Shown: piece after piece, positions 53,583-60,596 of the stretch | Position numbering within the stretch: position 1 is the stretch's first letter | Layout: each line of letters begins with the position of its first letter | From: G965276765 sp965276825 | GTDB lineage: Bacteria; Actinomycetota; Acidimicrobiia; Acidimicrobiales; Palsa-688 | DNA length: 64,000 bases | NCBI GenBank assembly: GCA_965276825.1 | Contig: OZ255630.1 | Span: forward strand, 3,906,001 to 3,970,000 | Direction of reading: 5' to 3' | Translations under genes and position numbers: made by a program | Notes under the pieces: model-generated | The model's input: only the letters and a program-made list of their open reading frames with translations | Databases searched by the model: none | What the model was told of the DNA's origin: nothing

Positions 53583-53588
53583 ACGGTA
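53583..53588 (-). promoter_or_regulatory. -10 box TACCGT, leaderless start of the FGGY kinase
   Basis: Minus-strand TACCGT ends 6 nt before the GTG at 53576; no ribosome site. Confidence 0.5.
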
Positions 53589-53688
53589 CCAAGGGAGGTG
53601 CGGGAACGCCTGCTGGCGAGGACCTCCGCTCGCCGGGGAGCGCGCCGTGACCGCCCGTCGGAGCGGACGCCTGCCCTATGGTTCTGCC

Positions 53689-53861
53689 GTGCGGCAGCAG
53701 CGTCGTGAGATGTGTCCGGGATGGCCCTCGGGCTGCCCCGGATGGCTCTGGGGCTACCCCAGGGGCGTTGCAGCACTTCGGCACCCCATCGCCTGCACGA
53801 CGGTCCGCTTCGCGGACGAGCGTGCACGCACCACGGGACTGGTCGCGACCTGCTGCCGCAC
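53689..53861 (+). ncRNA. candidate retron ncRNA (msr-msd) closed by a 12-bp inverted repeat
   Basis: GTGCGGCAGCAG (53689-53700) and CTGCTGCCGCAC (53850-53861) are perfect complements, 173 nt end to end, just upstream of the reverse transcriptase gene; retrons have such a1/a2 arms. Between them are CCGGG/CCCGG (53716-53741), CTGGGG/CCCCAG (53748-53762), GTCCGC/GCGGAC (53803-53817), and the palindromes GCGTGCACGC (53820-53829) and GGTCGCGACC (53841-53850). A 21-bp unit is duplicated at 53719-53739 and 53740-53760 (18 of 21 identical). TATGGT at 53677-53682 could be its -10 box. Coding frames here look non-coding. The retron identity is inference. Confidence 0.5.
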
Positions 53862-53938
53862 CCTTGCGTGATCCCCGTGCCGTCGTGGCCCGAGGCGTTG
53901 CCGCTGCGTTCCTGGCGGGAGCGTGGGATCCGCCTGCG

Positions 53939-55210
53939 ATGACCGGCCGGGGTCAACGGGCCGTCGGGCAGCGGCGGGTGTGGCTCCGGGACCTGGCACG
54001 AGCGGCCCGCCACGAATGGTCCGACGCACCGCTCGACCGGCCCCGTGACCTTGCGACCTTCCTCGCCGCGTGCCCTCCTCTCGGCGACGCGTTCGATCGA
54101 GCCGCGGATCGTGGCGAGCCCGCGCCACGAGTCGTGCGGTGGTATCTGCCCACGACGGCGATGGGGCCGTCGCCGTGGCCTGTCGCGCCGCTCGACACGG
54201 TCAGGGACCTGCAGGACCTGGTGGGTCTTCGCCTCGGTCACCTGCTCTGGCTGGCTGACGCCCGTCGACTCGAGGGCGCAGTGCGAGACGAGAGGCTCCG
54301 TCACTACCGGTACCGGTGGGTCGCCAAGCGCTCGGGGGCGGCGAGGTTGATCGAGGAGCCCAAGCCGCTGCTCAAGCACGTCCAGAGGGTGATCCTCCGG
54401 GAGCTGCTCGATGCGGTCCCAGTCCACGATGCGGCCCATGGTTTCCGGCGGGGGCGGTCGGCCGTCAGCTATGCGGCCGGGCACGCCGGCCGGCAGATCG
54501 TCATCCACCTGGACCTCGAGGACTTCTTCGGGACGGTGACCGCGGGACGGGTGTACGGCATCTTCCGACGCTGCGGCTACCCGGAGCGTGTCGCCCACCT
54601 GTTGACGTCCCTGACGACGAGCTCGACGCCCGCTCACGTCTGGAACGACCGTCCGCAACCGCTGCCGGGTGCAGGGGCGGGAGGGGACTTCCGCGTGGGG
54701 CAGCATCTGCGATATCCCCACCTTCCCCAGGGCGCGCCCACGTCGCCGGCGATCGCGAATCTGGCCACCTTCCGGTTGGATGGCCGGCTCGCAGGGCTTG
54801 CCGGAGCAGCTCGACTTCGCTACAGCCGCTACGCCGATGACCTGGCCTTCTCCGGTGACACCCGCATCGGCCCGGCGCGTGCACAGCGGCTGGTGCGGAC
54901 CGTCGAGGCGATCGCCGTGCAGGAGGGGTTCCGGGTGAACCGGGCCAAGACGTCCTTCCGGCGATCCCACCAGCGACAGATGCTCGCCGGTGTCGTCGTC
55001 AACGACCGGCCCAACGTGGCCCGCGAGGAGTACGACGTGTTGAAGGCGATCCTGTGCAACAGCCGTCGACTCGGTCCTGACAGCCAGAACCGCAACCGCC
55101 ACCCGAACTTCGCCGCCCACCTCCTCGGCCGCATCTCGAGGGTCGGGCAGCTCAATCCCACCCGGGGAGATCGCCTGCTCGCCACCTACAACCAGATCAA
55201 CTGGCCGTGA
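53939..55210 (+). CDS. retron-like reverse transcriptase
   Basis: A 423-residue reverse transcriptase. Motifs in order: VAKRSGAARLIEEPKPLLK (RT1 region, residues about 128-146), HGFRRGRSAVSYAAGHAG (RT2, with Y-A-A-G-H in place of the retron NAxxH), IVIHLDLEDFFGTV (RT3, catalytic Asp), LPQGAPTSPAIANL (RT4), RYSRYADDLAFSG (RT5, YADD), and LAGVVVNDRPNVAREEYDVL (RT7 region, LAG where retrons have VTG). A 110-residue non-RT helical N-terminus precedes. The C-terminus ends HLLGRISRVGQLNPTRGDRL, as in retron RTs. ATG 53939; a GTG at 53885 is in frame. No neighbouring effector gene is obvious. Confidence 0.85.
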   Translation: MTGRGQRAVGQRRVWLRDLARAARHEWSDAPLDRPRDLATFLAACPPLGDAFDRAADRGEPAPRVVRWYLPTTAMGPSPWPVAPLDTVRDLQDLVGLRLGHLLWLADARRLEGAVRDERLRHYRYRWVAKRSGAARLIEEPKPLLKHVQRVILRELLDAVPVHDAAHGFRRGRSAVSYAAGHAGRQIVIHLDLEDFFGTVTAGRVYGIFRRCGYPERVAHLLTSLTTSSTPAHVWNDRPQPLPGAGAGGDFRVGQHLRYPHLPQGAPTSPAIANLATFRLDGRLAGLAGAARLRYSRYADDLAFSGDTRIGPARAQRLVRTVEAIAVQEGFRVNRAKTSFRRSHQRQMLAGVVVNDRPNVAREEYDVLKAILCNSRRLGPDSQNRNRHPNFAAHLLGRISRVGQLNPTRGDRLLATYNQINWP

Positions 55211-55331
55211 GGGACCGGAAGGGACAACTTGGGCGGCCCGCAGACGGCAGGTGCCGTGGCGAGAGGGTCGAACGGTTGACGGCCGCCCACGTCGCTTCGG
55301 CACGGGCCCGTGACGGCCGTGGTCCCGATGG

Positions 55332-55925
55332 TCAGCTGCGGCGCCGAGTGGTCTGCCTCCGGCCGCCGGTCACGACTCGCAGCTCGTCCGCCGACCCTCG
55401 GAGGTGCTCCGAGAGGGTCAGCTCGCCGGCATCGCCGGCCCAGGCGTCGAAGGCGACCCTGAAGACGGCGATGCCTGTCTCGGCGGCCAGGCTCGCAGCG
55501 GGGTCGGCGACGCCCCGCCGTCGCAGTGCGGCCGCGAGGGCGGCGGCGAGTGCGGCGAGCTTGATCAGCTCGCGCTCCTGGAGCTCGGTGCTCGCCGCGA
55601 TGACGGCCTGGCGCTCCCGCGCGAATACGCGGATCTCCTCGAAGAAGGCGGTGGCGGCTGCGTCGAGAGCTGCCGTGATCATCCCCATCGGCGCGGCCGA
55701 CGCTGGGGCGCGGTCGACCTCGTTGACGAGGAAGGCCTGCAACGCCGCAGCCCCGAAGAAGAGGACCTCACGCTTGTCGGTGAAGTGCCGGAAGAAGGTG
55801 CGCTCGGTGAGCCCGGCCCGCTCGGCGATCTCCGCCACGGTCGTGGCGTCGAACCCGCGCTCGCCGTAGAGCTCGAGCGCAGCACGCTCGAGGCGACGGC
55901 GCGCGTCAGGAGGCCATCGACCCAT
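55332..55925 (-). CDS. TetR/AcrR-family regulator with a palindromic operator
   Basis: A 197-residue regulator. The N-terminal HTH ERGFDATTVAEIAERAGLTERTFFRHFTDK is a typical TetR unit (quoted in part: TTVAEIAERAGLTERTFFRH), followed by a helical ligand domain with no conserved signature. ATG 55925 is set by the leaderless -10 box; an upstream ATG at 55961 lies inside the operator. A 21-bp palindrome covers the promoter (55943-55963), so autorepression is likely. The gene is opposite to, and 121 bp from, the end of the reverse transcriptase. Confidence 0.82.
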   Translation of the reverse strand: MGRWPPDARRRLERAALELYGERGFDATTVAEIAERAGLTERTFFRHFTDKREVLFFGAAALQAFLVNEVDRAPASAAPMGMITAALDAAATAFFEEIRVFARERQAVIAASTELQERELIKLAALAAALAAALRRRGVADPAASLAAETGIAVFRVAFDAWAGDAGELTLSEHLRGSADELRVVTGGRRQTTRRRS

Positions 55926-55931
55926 GCCGTG

Positions 55932-55937
55932 AGCGTA
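55932..55937 (-). promoter_or_regulatory. -10 box TACGCT, leaderless start of the TetR gene
   Basis: Minus-strand TACGCT ends 6 nt before the ATG at 55925. The operator palindrome lies directly upstream. Confidence 0.55.
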
Positions 55938-55942
55938 CCCGA

Positions 55943-55963
55943 TGATGGCAGCAGCTGCCATCA
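55943..55963. promoter_or_regulatory. 21-bp palindrome, probable TetR operator
   Basis: TGATGGCAG-CAG-CTGCCATCA: two perfect 9-bp arms around a 3-bp spacer, immediately upstream of the -10 box of the TetR gene, where it would overlap the -35 and block polymerase. Confidence 0.7.
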
Positions 55964-56247
55964 GCTGCCGTTCCTTGCGCCTCGTGGTCGATTTCGTCGA
56001 TGACGTGGAGGTCGCCGGTCGGAGCCAGCTCGCGACCGAGCCCGGCCCATTCGTGCTGGATCAGCAGCCGGGTGCCGGCGTGTCGTGCCGCCTCGACGAC
56101 CAGGCGCGTCGTCGCTTCGGCGTCGCGCAGCGGCATCGAGCCAAGGGCACCAGGACAGGATCCTTGCCGGTGGGCCAGGAACTGCTCGGCGGCCGGGTCG
56201 AGGGGGCCGGCGGTGGACGGCCGCCACCACCAGACGCACAGGTGCAC
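55944..56247 (-). pseudogene. remnant of a family 1/28 (UGT-like) glycosyltransferase
   Basis: On the minus strand a broken reading frame shows the C-terminal signatures of UDP-sugar glycosyltransferases: RPSTAGPLDPAAEQFLA, then GSMPLRDAEATTRLVVEA, then DLHVIDEIDHE. The expected following block (W-L-F-P-x-M-A-A-A-V-H-H-G-G) survives as DNA but is out of frame, near 55945-55970, and there is no further homology beyond the TetR promoter. About 100 residues of an originally 400-residue enzyme remain, so it is inactive. The 500-bp stretch between 55926 and 56463 otherwise holds no gene. Confidence 0.55.
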
Positions 56248-56463
56248 CGCCGCCTCGTCGACGGCGGTCGGAACGGAAATCGAGGCGCCCCCGGGTCGGC
56301 GACCGCGCTGATGGAGACGCTGCGGTCGCTGCGGGGCGCTTCAGAGAAAAGTCTTCGGTGAGTTGCGCGACTTCCGGGTACAGACGGGATCGAAGGAAAT
56401 GTTCGGTCGACACGGTGACTCTGGTCCGTGGTTCCGTGCCACGTTCTCGACTCGAGGAGTTTC

Positions 56464-56658
56464 ATGTCCCGTCAGCAGTACGCGTTCATCGTCGGTGTGT
56501 TGCTGGTGTGGCTGGCGTGGACCGCTGGCTGGGTGGTCCTCGCTGCGGTCGCGGCCGGGCTGATCGGCTTGGGGATCGTGCGGGTCCTGGAAGGCGATCT
56601 GGACTTGGGTGAGATGGCCGAGCGGTTCCGGTCGCCTTCGGACCGGTCCCGCCGATAA
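56464..56658 (+). CDS. DUF2273-like small membrane protein
   Basis: A 64-residue protein with two membrane helices (FIVGVLLVWLAWTAGWVVLA and AAVAAGLIGLGIVRVL) and a short charged tail (AERFRSPSDRSRR). Such proteins accompany Asp23-family genes and AmaP in Gram-positive envelope-stress operons; the match to DUF2273 is by size, topology and context. ATG 56464 has AGGAG five bases upstream. First gene of the stress operon running to 58687. Confidence 0.65.
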   Translation: MSRQQYAFIVGVLLVWLAWTAGWVVLAAVAAGLIGLGIVRVLEGDLDLGEMAERFRSPSDRSRR

Positions 56659-56692
56659 CGCACCTTTTTAGCGATTTTGTCTTTGCAGTGCG

Positions 56693-56704
56693 CGGGATAT
56701 CCCG
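56693..56704. promoter_or_regulatory. 12-bp perfect palindrome CGGGATATCCCG upstream of the Asp23 gene
   Basis: CGGGATATCCCG sits in an unusually A/T-rich 88-bp spacer (with CACCTTTTTAGCGATTTTG just upstream) before the Asp23 gene. It may be a regulator site in an internal promoter; no clear -35/-10 pair was found. Confidence 0.4.
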
Positions 56705-56746
56705 TCATCCAACCCCTCAGAACTAAAGAGAGAGAGGCTGTTTCTC

Positions 56747-57244
56747 ATGCCCGATTCATCGACCACTTCGGCGGCCGGCCAGTCCGGTGCGCCTGGCGCC
56801 ACGTCGCCGTCCCGTTCGGTCGAGCGTGCCGGCGCTGGTGGCGCGGCGCTGGACAGTGAGCGTGGGGTCACGTCGATCTCCTCGACGGTGGTGGCCAAGA
56901 TCGCCGCGCTGGCCACCCAGGAGATTCCCGGGGTCCAGGCGATGGGTAAGAGCATGACCCGGGCGTTCGGGTCGATCCGTTCCAAGGTGCCTGGCGGGAG
57001 CTCGGCTACCAGCCAGGGCGTGACCGTCGAGGTCGGTGAGCGCCAGGCGGCGGTCGACATCGACATCGTCGCCTACTACGGCCAGTCCATCGTGGAGACG
57101 GCGAACGCGATCCGTGAGAACGTGATCGATCGCCTGGAGGCCATGACCGGCCTCGAGATCGTGGAGGTCAACATCAGCGTCGATGACCTCTTCATCGAGT
57201 CCGACGGCGACGACACGGCCGGCCAGGGCTCCCGGGTCGAGTGA
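56747..57244 (+). CDS. Asp23/Gls24-family envelope stress protein
   Basis: A 165-residue alkaline-shock-type protein. The Asp23 core begins VTSISSTVVAKIAALATQEI and continues GVTVEVGERQAAVDIDIVAY, YGQSIVETANAIRENVIDRL and VEVNISVDDLFI, in the family's order. The first 40 residues are a Ser/Ala/Gly-rich leader. Proteins of this family coat the inner face of the membrane via AmaP and help withstand envelope stress. Stop overlaps the next GTG by 4 bp. Confidence 0.85.
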   Translation: MPDSSTTSAAGQSGAPGATSPSRSVERAGAGGAALDSERGVTSISSTVVAKIAALATQEIPGVQAMGKSMTRAFGSIRSKVPGGSSATSQGVTVEVGERQAAVDIDIVAYYGQSIVETANAIRENVIDRLEAMTGLEIVEVNISVDDLFIESDGDDTAGQGSRVE

Positions 57245-57582
57245 CCGACGCCGATTCGATACCGGTGCCGCCGGGCGATCCCGGATCCAGGGGTCGGCTG
57301 GCGTTGGTGGTCGCCGCTGCGGTGGACGAGGTCGGCGGTGCGCGCCGCGCCGCCGGCTCCGGGGTCGAAGTGGCCACCCAGTACCGGGGGGGTCGGGTGG
57401 TCGGTGTCCGCCTCAGCCCCGACCGGGTCACCGTCAACGTCGTGGCGTCGGACCTGCGGGTCAAGGACCTGGCCGATGCGGTCCACGACGCGGTGTGCCG
57501 GGCGCTGAAATCGGCTGGCGAGCAACGGTGGGTCGACGTCGTCGTCGCGGACGTCGACCTCGACCCGGCCGGGGAAGCCTGA
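57241..57582 (+). CDS. Asp23-related protein
   Basis: A 113-residue protein coupled to the Asp23 gene (GTG 57241 in its stop). Residues about 18-110 (GRLALVVAAAVDEVGGARRA, then VRLSPDRVTVNVVASDLRVK and DLADAVHDAVCRALKSA) follow the alternating strand-helix pattern of a truncated Asp23 domain lacking the N-terminal third. Function unknown; probably interacts with the other operon products. Its stop overlaps the next ATG (TGATG). Confidence 0.6.
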   Translation: MTDADSIPVPPGDPGSRGRLALVVAAAVDEVGGARRAAGSGVEVATQYRGGRVVGVRLSPDRVTVNVVASDLRVKDLADAVHDAVCRALKSAGEQRWVDVVVADVDLDPAGEA

Positions 57583-58106
57583 TGGGCCGGCTGGTCAACC
57601 GTCTCGTGGCCCTGATCATCGGGGCCGCGTTGGCCGCCGGCGGGGTGCTGGTGGCGATCGAAGCGGTCTGGACCTGGACCGGCTCGGGATTCGTGTGGAT
57701 CCCCGGCAACCAGTGGCTGCAATCGTTCAAGTCCACCGCATGGTCCTCGAACCTGGTCATCGCCGTCAGCGTCGGCGTCGGCGTCCTCGGGCTGGTCCTG
57801 CTGGCGTTGGAGCTACGCCCGCAACGCAAACGCGTGGTCCGCTACCAGACCGACCAGGGCACCTGGCTCCTTCTCCGCCGCTCCACCGAGGCCCACCTCG
57901 CCCGCCGGTTGGAGCAGGCCATGCCCACCAGCCCCATCAAGGCCCGGCTGAACCCCAAGGCGGTCCGGTGGCGGCTGAAGGTGACGGCCAGGGCGGCACG
58001 CTCGTCGCGGCCCGACCTCGAGGCTGCAGCCCGGGCCGAGCTCGAGCGGCTCCACGCGCCTGCGGTGCGCGTGCAGGTCAAGACCACCGGGGCGGCCAAG
58101 TCATGA
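57582..58106 (+). CDS. two-helix membrane protein with a C-terminal cytosolic domain (DUF6286-like)
   Basis: A 174-residue membrane protein. Helices are near residues 7-27 (LVALIIGAALAAGGVLVAIE) and 56-78 (LVIAVSVGVGVLGLVLLALE), with a basic cytosolic C-terminal domain (RRSTEAHLARRLEQAMPT; KARLNPKAVRWRLKVTAR). This matches the size and topology of actinobacterial DUF6286/AmaP-like partners of Asp23. ATG 57582 overlaps the previous stop and its own stop overlaps the next gene (ATGATG region at 58103), so the operon is tightly coupled. Confidence 0.6.
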   Translation: MGRLVNRLVALIIGAALAAGGVLVAIEAVWTWTGSGFVWIPGNQWLQSFKSTAWSSNLVIAVSVGVGVLGLVLLALELRPQRKRVVRYQTDQGTWLLLRRSTEAHLARRLEQAMPTSPIKARLNPKAVRWRLKVTARAARSSRPDLEAAARAELERLHAPAVRVQVKTTGAAKS

Positions 58107-58687
58107 TCGACCGTCGCAACCGGGCCGTCCTGAGCCTGCTCGGTCTGCTGCTCCTCATCGGCGGCGGCCTATCCGCCGCTCTCGGCGCCGGGGCGTTCGG
58201 CACGGCCCGATCGAACCGGGACGTGTTCGACGCCACCCTCGTCGGCTGGTGGAACGAAGGCGGCTGGGAATCGTTTGCGGTCGTCACCGCCATCGGCGTC
58301 GTCGCCTTGTTCATCGGCGGGTGGCTGGCCCTCGGCCAGCTCCACCGCAACGACGGCCGACACCGCACCCCGACGGTCACGTTCGCCTCCCCCGGGAACG
58401 CCCGGGGAGAGACCACCTTGCACTCCCCGGCGATCAGCCACACCGCCGAGAAGGCCCTCGAAGCGATCCCCGACGTGCACGCCGCCCAGGTCGGCCTGTT
58501 CGGGAGCTATCCCTCGATCGAGCTGCGAGCCGTCCTCCAAGTCGGCGACGACGTCGACCTCGAAGGCCTCCCCCAACGAGTCGACGAGATCCTCTCGCGC
58601 CTGAACGACACGATCGGCGTCCGCCCCGACCCCGTCCAGATCGCCCTGCAGTTCAAAGAGACCGAACGGCAGCGCCAAGTCGTCTAA
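58103..58687 (+). CDS. AmaP-like two-helix membrane protein
   Basis: A 194-residue membrane protein with two helices (AVLSLLGLLLLIGGGLSAAL; FAVVTAIGVVALFIGGWLAL) and a C-terminal beta-alpha domain (TLHSPAISHTAEKALEAIPD; IELRAVLQVGDDVDLEGLPQ). In other bacteria AmaP anchors Asp23 to the membrane, and this protein has the right topology. Last gene of the coupled operon 56464-58687. Confidence 0.65.
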   Translation: MIDRRNRAVLSLLGLLLLIGGGLSAALGAGAFGTARSNRDVFDATLVGWWNEGGWESFAVVTAIGVVALFIGGWLALGQLHRNDGRHRTPTVTFASPGNARGETTLHSPAISHTAEKALEAIPDVHAAQVGLFGSYPSIELRAVLQVGDDVDLEGLPQRVDEILSRLNDTIGVRPDPVQIALQFKETERQRQVV

Positions 58688-58769
58688 CCGCACGAATCCG
58701 AAGCAGGTCCCCCGGCCGGCGCTATGGCGCAGTCGGCGCCTGCCACCAGCGGCGCCCGGTCGGCTGCTC

Positions 58770-58798
58770 CCCCCTACGACTCGAACTCCCCCTACGAC
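58770..58798. repeat. direct repeat CCCCCTACGAC, period 18 bp
   Basis: CCCCCTACGAC occurs at 58770-58780 and 58788-58798 in the 173-bp spacer before the PRC-barrel gene. The spacer is otherwise without an evident gene. Confidence 0.45.
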
Positions 58799-58860
58799 CA
58801 CGGCTGAGCGGCCGTTCACCAAACTCTTCCCTGCCACCATCCAACCAAAGGAAAATCAAA

Positions 58861-59655
58861 ATGACAAACACAGAAACGCAGGACTATACGGGCTGGGTCG
58901 GCCAAGCCGTGGTCGACACCGCCGGCGACAAGGTCGGCAAGGTCGCCAACATCTACGTGGACGACGAGACCGGGCAGCCCGAGTGGCTGGCCGTCTCGAC
59001 GGGCATGTTCGGCAAGAAGTCCTCCTTCGTTCCCATGCAGGGGGCCCGCTCGGACGGCGACCAGTTGGTCATCGGATGGGACAAGGCCAAGGTGAAGGAC
59101 GCCCCCCAGGTCGAAGACGACGCTGATGGCTACCTGACCCCCGAAGAGGAGCAGGCCCTCTACCGCTACTACGGCCAGCAGGCCCCCGCCCAGACCCAAA
59201 CGGCTGGCACTGGCCGAACCGACCGCAACGCCGAGGCCGGGGTCGTCGGCCGGGACACCTCCGGGCCGACCACCGACGATGCCATGACCCGCTCCGAGGA
59301 GCAGCTCAACGTCGGGACGCGGACCCAAGAGGCCGGCCGGGCCCGGCTCCGCAAGTATGTCGTCACCGAGCAGGTCTCCCAGACCGTCCCGGTCTCCCAT
59401 GAAGAAGTGCGAGTCGAGCGCGAGCCGATCACCGACGCCAACCGGGGCGCGGCGACCGACGGCCCCGCCATCTCCGAAGAGGAGCACGAGGTCACCTTGC
59501 ACGAGGAGCGGGCCGTGGCCGAAAAAGAGGTCGTCCCCGTGGAGCGGGTCCGGCTCTCCAAAGAGACCGTGACCGGCGAGGAAACTGTCTCCGGCGACGT
59601 CCGCAAAGAGCAGATCGAGCACGAAGGCGTGGAGCGCACCGAGCGCAACCGCTGA
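58861..59655 (+). CDS. PRC-barrel plus DUF2382 stress protein
   Basis: A 264-residue hydrophilic protein. Residues about 10-80 form a PRC-barrel (VGQAVVDTAGDKVGKVANIY, VDDETGQPEWLAVSTGMFGK), and the C-terminal half is DUF2382 (RLRKYVVTEQVSQTVPVSHE; EHEVTLHEERAVAEKEVVPV). Such proteins are common, salt- or stress-linked and of unknown activity. ATG 58861 has AAAGGAAAATCAAA in front, an A-rich leader unlike the rest of the window. Separated from the Asp23 operon by 173 bp, so it probably has its own promoter. Confidence 0.85.
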   Translation: MTNTETQDYTGWVGQAVVDTAGDKVGKVANIYVDDETGQPEWLAVSTGMFGKKSSFVPMQGARSDGDQLVIGWDKAKVKDAPQVEDDADGYLTPEEEQALYRYYGQQAPAQTQTAGTGRTDRNAEAGVVGRDTSGPTTDDAMTRSEEQLNVGTRTQEAGRARLRKYVVTEQVSQTVPVSHEEVRVEREPITDANRGAATDGPAISEEEHEVTLHEERAVAEKEVVPVERVRLSKETVTGEETVSGDVRKEQIEHEGVERTERNR

Positions 59656-59681
59656 ACCAACCGCCCGTGTGAACGGGTCCG

Positions 59682-59706
59682 TAGTCCCGGCACGGGGCCG
59701 GGACTA
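59682..59706 (+). terminator. 10-bp hairpin after the PRC-barrel gene
   Basis: TAGTCCCGGC (59682-59691) pairs perfectly with GCCGGGACTA (59697-59706), loop ACGGG, 26 bp past the stop. Confidence 0.7.
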
Positions 59707-59794
59707 GGGGCCCGACCCGGCGCGCAGACCCGGCGTGCCGGACCACGGGCGCAGGGTGCCCGCTGATGGCTGCGCCTAGCGAAGGACGCGCTGT

Positions 59795-60217
59795 ATGACC
59801 GACCCGGATACGACTTCGAAACTGCCGGCAGGAGCCGACGACCTCGTGGAGGCGGTGCGCTCAGAGGAGCGCCTGTCGATCACCACGCCGTGGGTCCCTT
59901 ACCGGCATGCCCGGATCGGGAAGCGGGTCGTCACCGAAACCCGGACCGTCACCTTTGACGTCCGACGCGAGGAGTTCTTCTACGAAGACCAGGCCCTCAC
60001 CGACAGTGACACCACAACCGCCGGCGCCGGTTCCCTCGACGGTCTCGAGTTGACGCTCTACGAGGAACGTGTCGTCGTCGACCGGGTCGTGGTCCCCGTC
60101 GAGCGGATCCGGGTGAGGGTGGAACGAGTCGGCGCCGCCGTTGACATCTCCGCCCCCCTCGCCCGAGAACATCTCACTCTCGAAGAAACCGCCGCCACAG
60201 CGGAGCCCACCCCCTGA
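59795..60217 (+). CDS. DUF2382-like protein
   Basis: A 140-residue acidic protein with a single DUF2382-type module: IGKRVVTETRTVTFDVRREE and ELTLYEERVVVDRVVVPVER, ending VRVERVGAAVDISAPLAREH. It is a short, single-domain relative of the protein at 58861, likely by duplication. No catalytic residues; presumed stress or envelope-associated by homology and position. Confidence 0.72.
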   Translation: MTDPDTTSKLPAGADDLVEAVRSEERLSITTPWVPYRHARIGKRVVTETRTVTFDVRREEFFYEDQALTDSDTTTAGAGSLDGLELTLYEERVVVDRVVVPVERIRVRVERVGAAVDISAPLAREHLTLEETAATAEPTP

Positions 60218-60297
60218 GCGGCATCGCTGCACCGGTCGCCGCACCCCCTGATGGGATGCAGGAGCGCAGCGCTGCTCTTGCGTGACGGGCCCGGTTA

Positions 60298-60513
60298 GTG
60301 CGATGGAGGGCCTGGACGCCGATCGAGGAGAGCCTGCCCGTGCCGATCGGGATCGCTGGTGTCGTCTATGAGTGTCCGAGCTGCGGAGAGCGGCTGACTG
60401 AGCGGCGCTGCGGGGACTGCAACGTGTTCGCCCGCCGGCTGGGCCACGGGGGTCGTTGCCCCGGGTGTGACGAGGTCGTGTTGGTGGCCGAACTCGAAGG
60501 GGAGGAGTTGTGA
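60298..60513 (+). CDS. zinc-ribbon protein coupled to the IS110 transposase
   Basis: A 71-residue protein with two zinc knuckles: C-P-S-C (YECPSCGERLTERRCGDC) and C-P-G-C (GGRCPGCDEVVLVAE). Start is GTG 60298, though a GTG at 60340 is in frame too. Its TGA overlaps an in-frame GTG of the transposase frame (GTGA at 60510-60513), suggesting translational coupling. Zinc ribbons are not a normal part of simple IS110 elements, so either it is a passenger or regulator inside the element or a host gene at the insertion point. Confidence 0.6.
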   Translation: MRWRAWTPIEESLPVPIGIAGVVYECPSCGERLTERRCGDCNVFARRLGHGGRCPGCDEVVLVAELEGEEL

Positions 60514-60596
60514 GCGGGGCCTCCGTTCGCCGTGAGGGACCGAGCAAGACCAAGCTCGGGGTTTCCACACCCACCTCACGACGAAAGAAGGTCCCC

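Noticed and set aside
53577..53938. Possible peptide-coding frame in the reverse transcriptase leader (MALGLPRMALGLPQG)
   Set aside because: It arises only from the duplicated 21-bp unit and lacks a ribosome site; the structured RNA explanation fits the inverted repeats better.
58770..58800. tRNA-like GTTCGAGTC motif in the spacer before the PRC-barrel gene
   Set aside because: Only the loop is seen; no T-stem, anticodon stem or acceptor stem can be built, and the bases are part of an 18-bp direct repeat.
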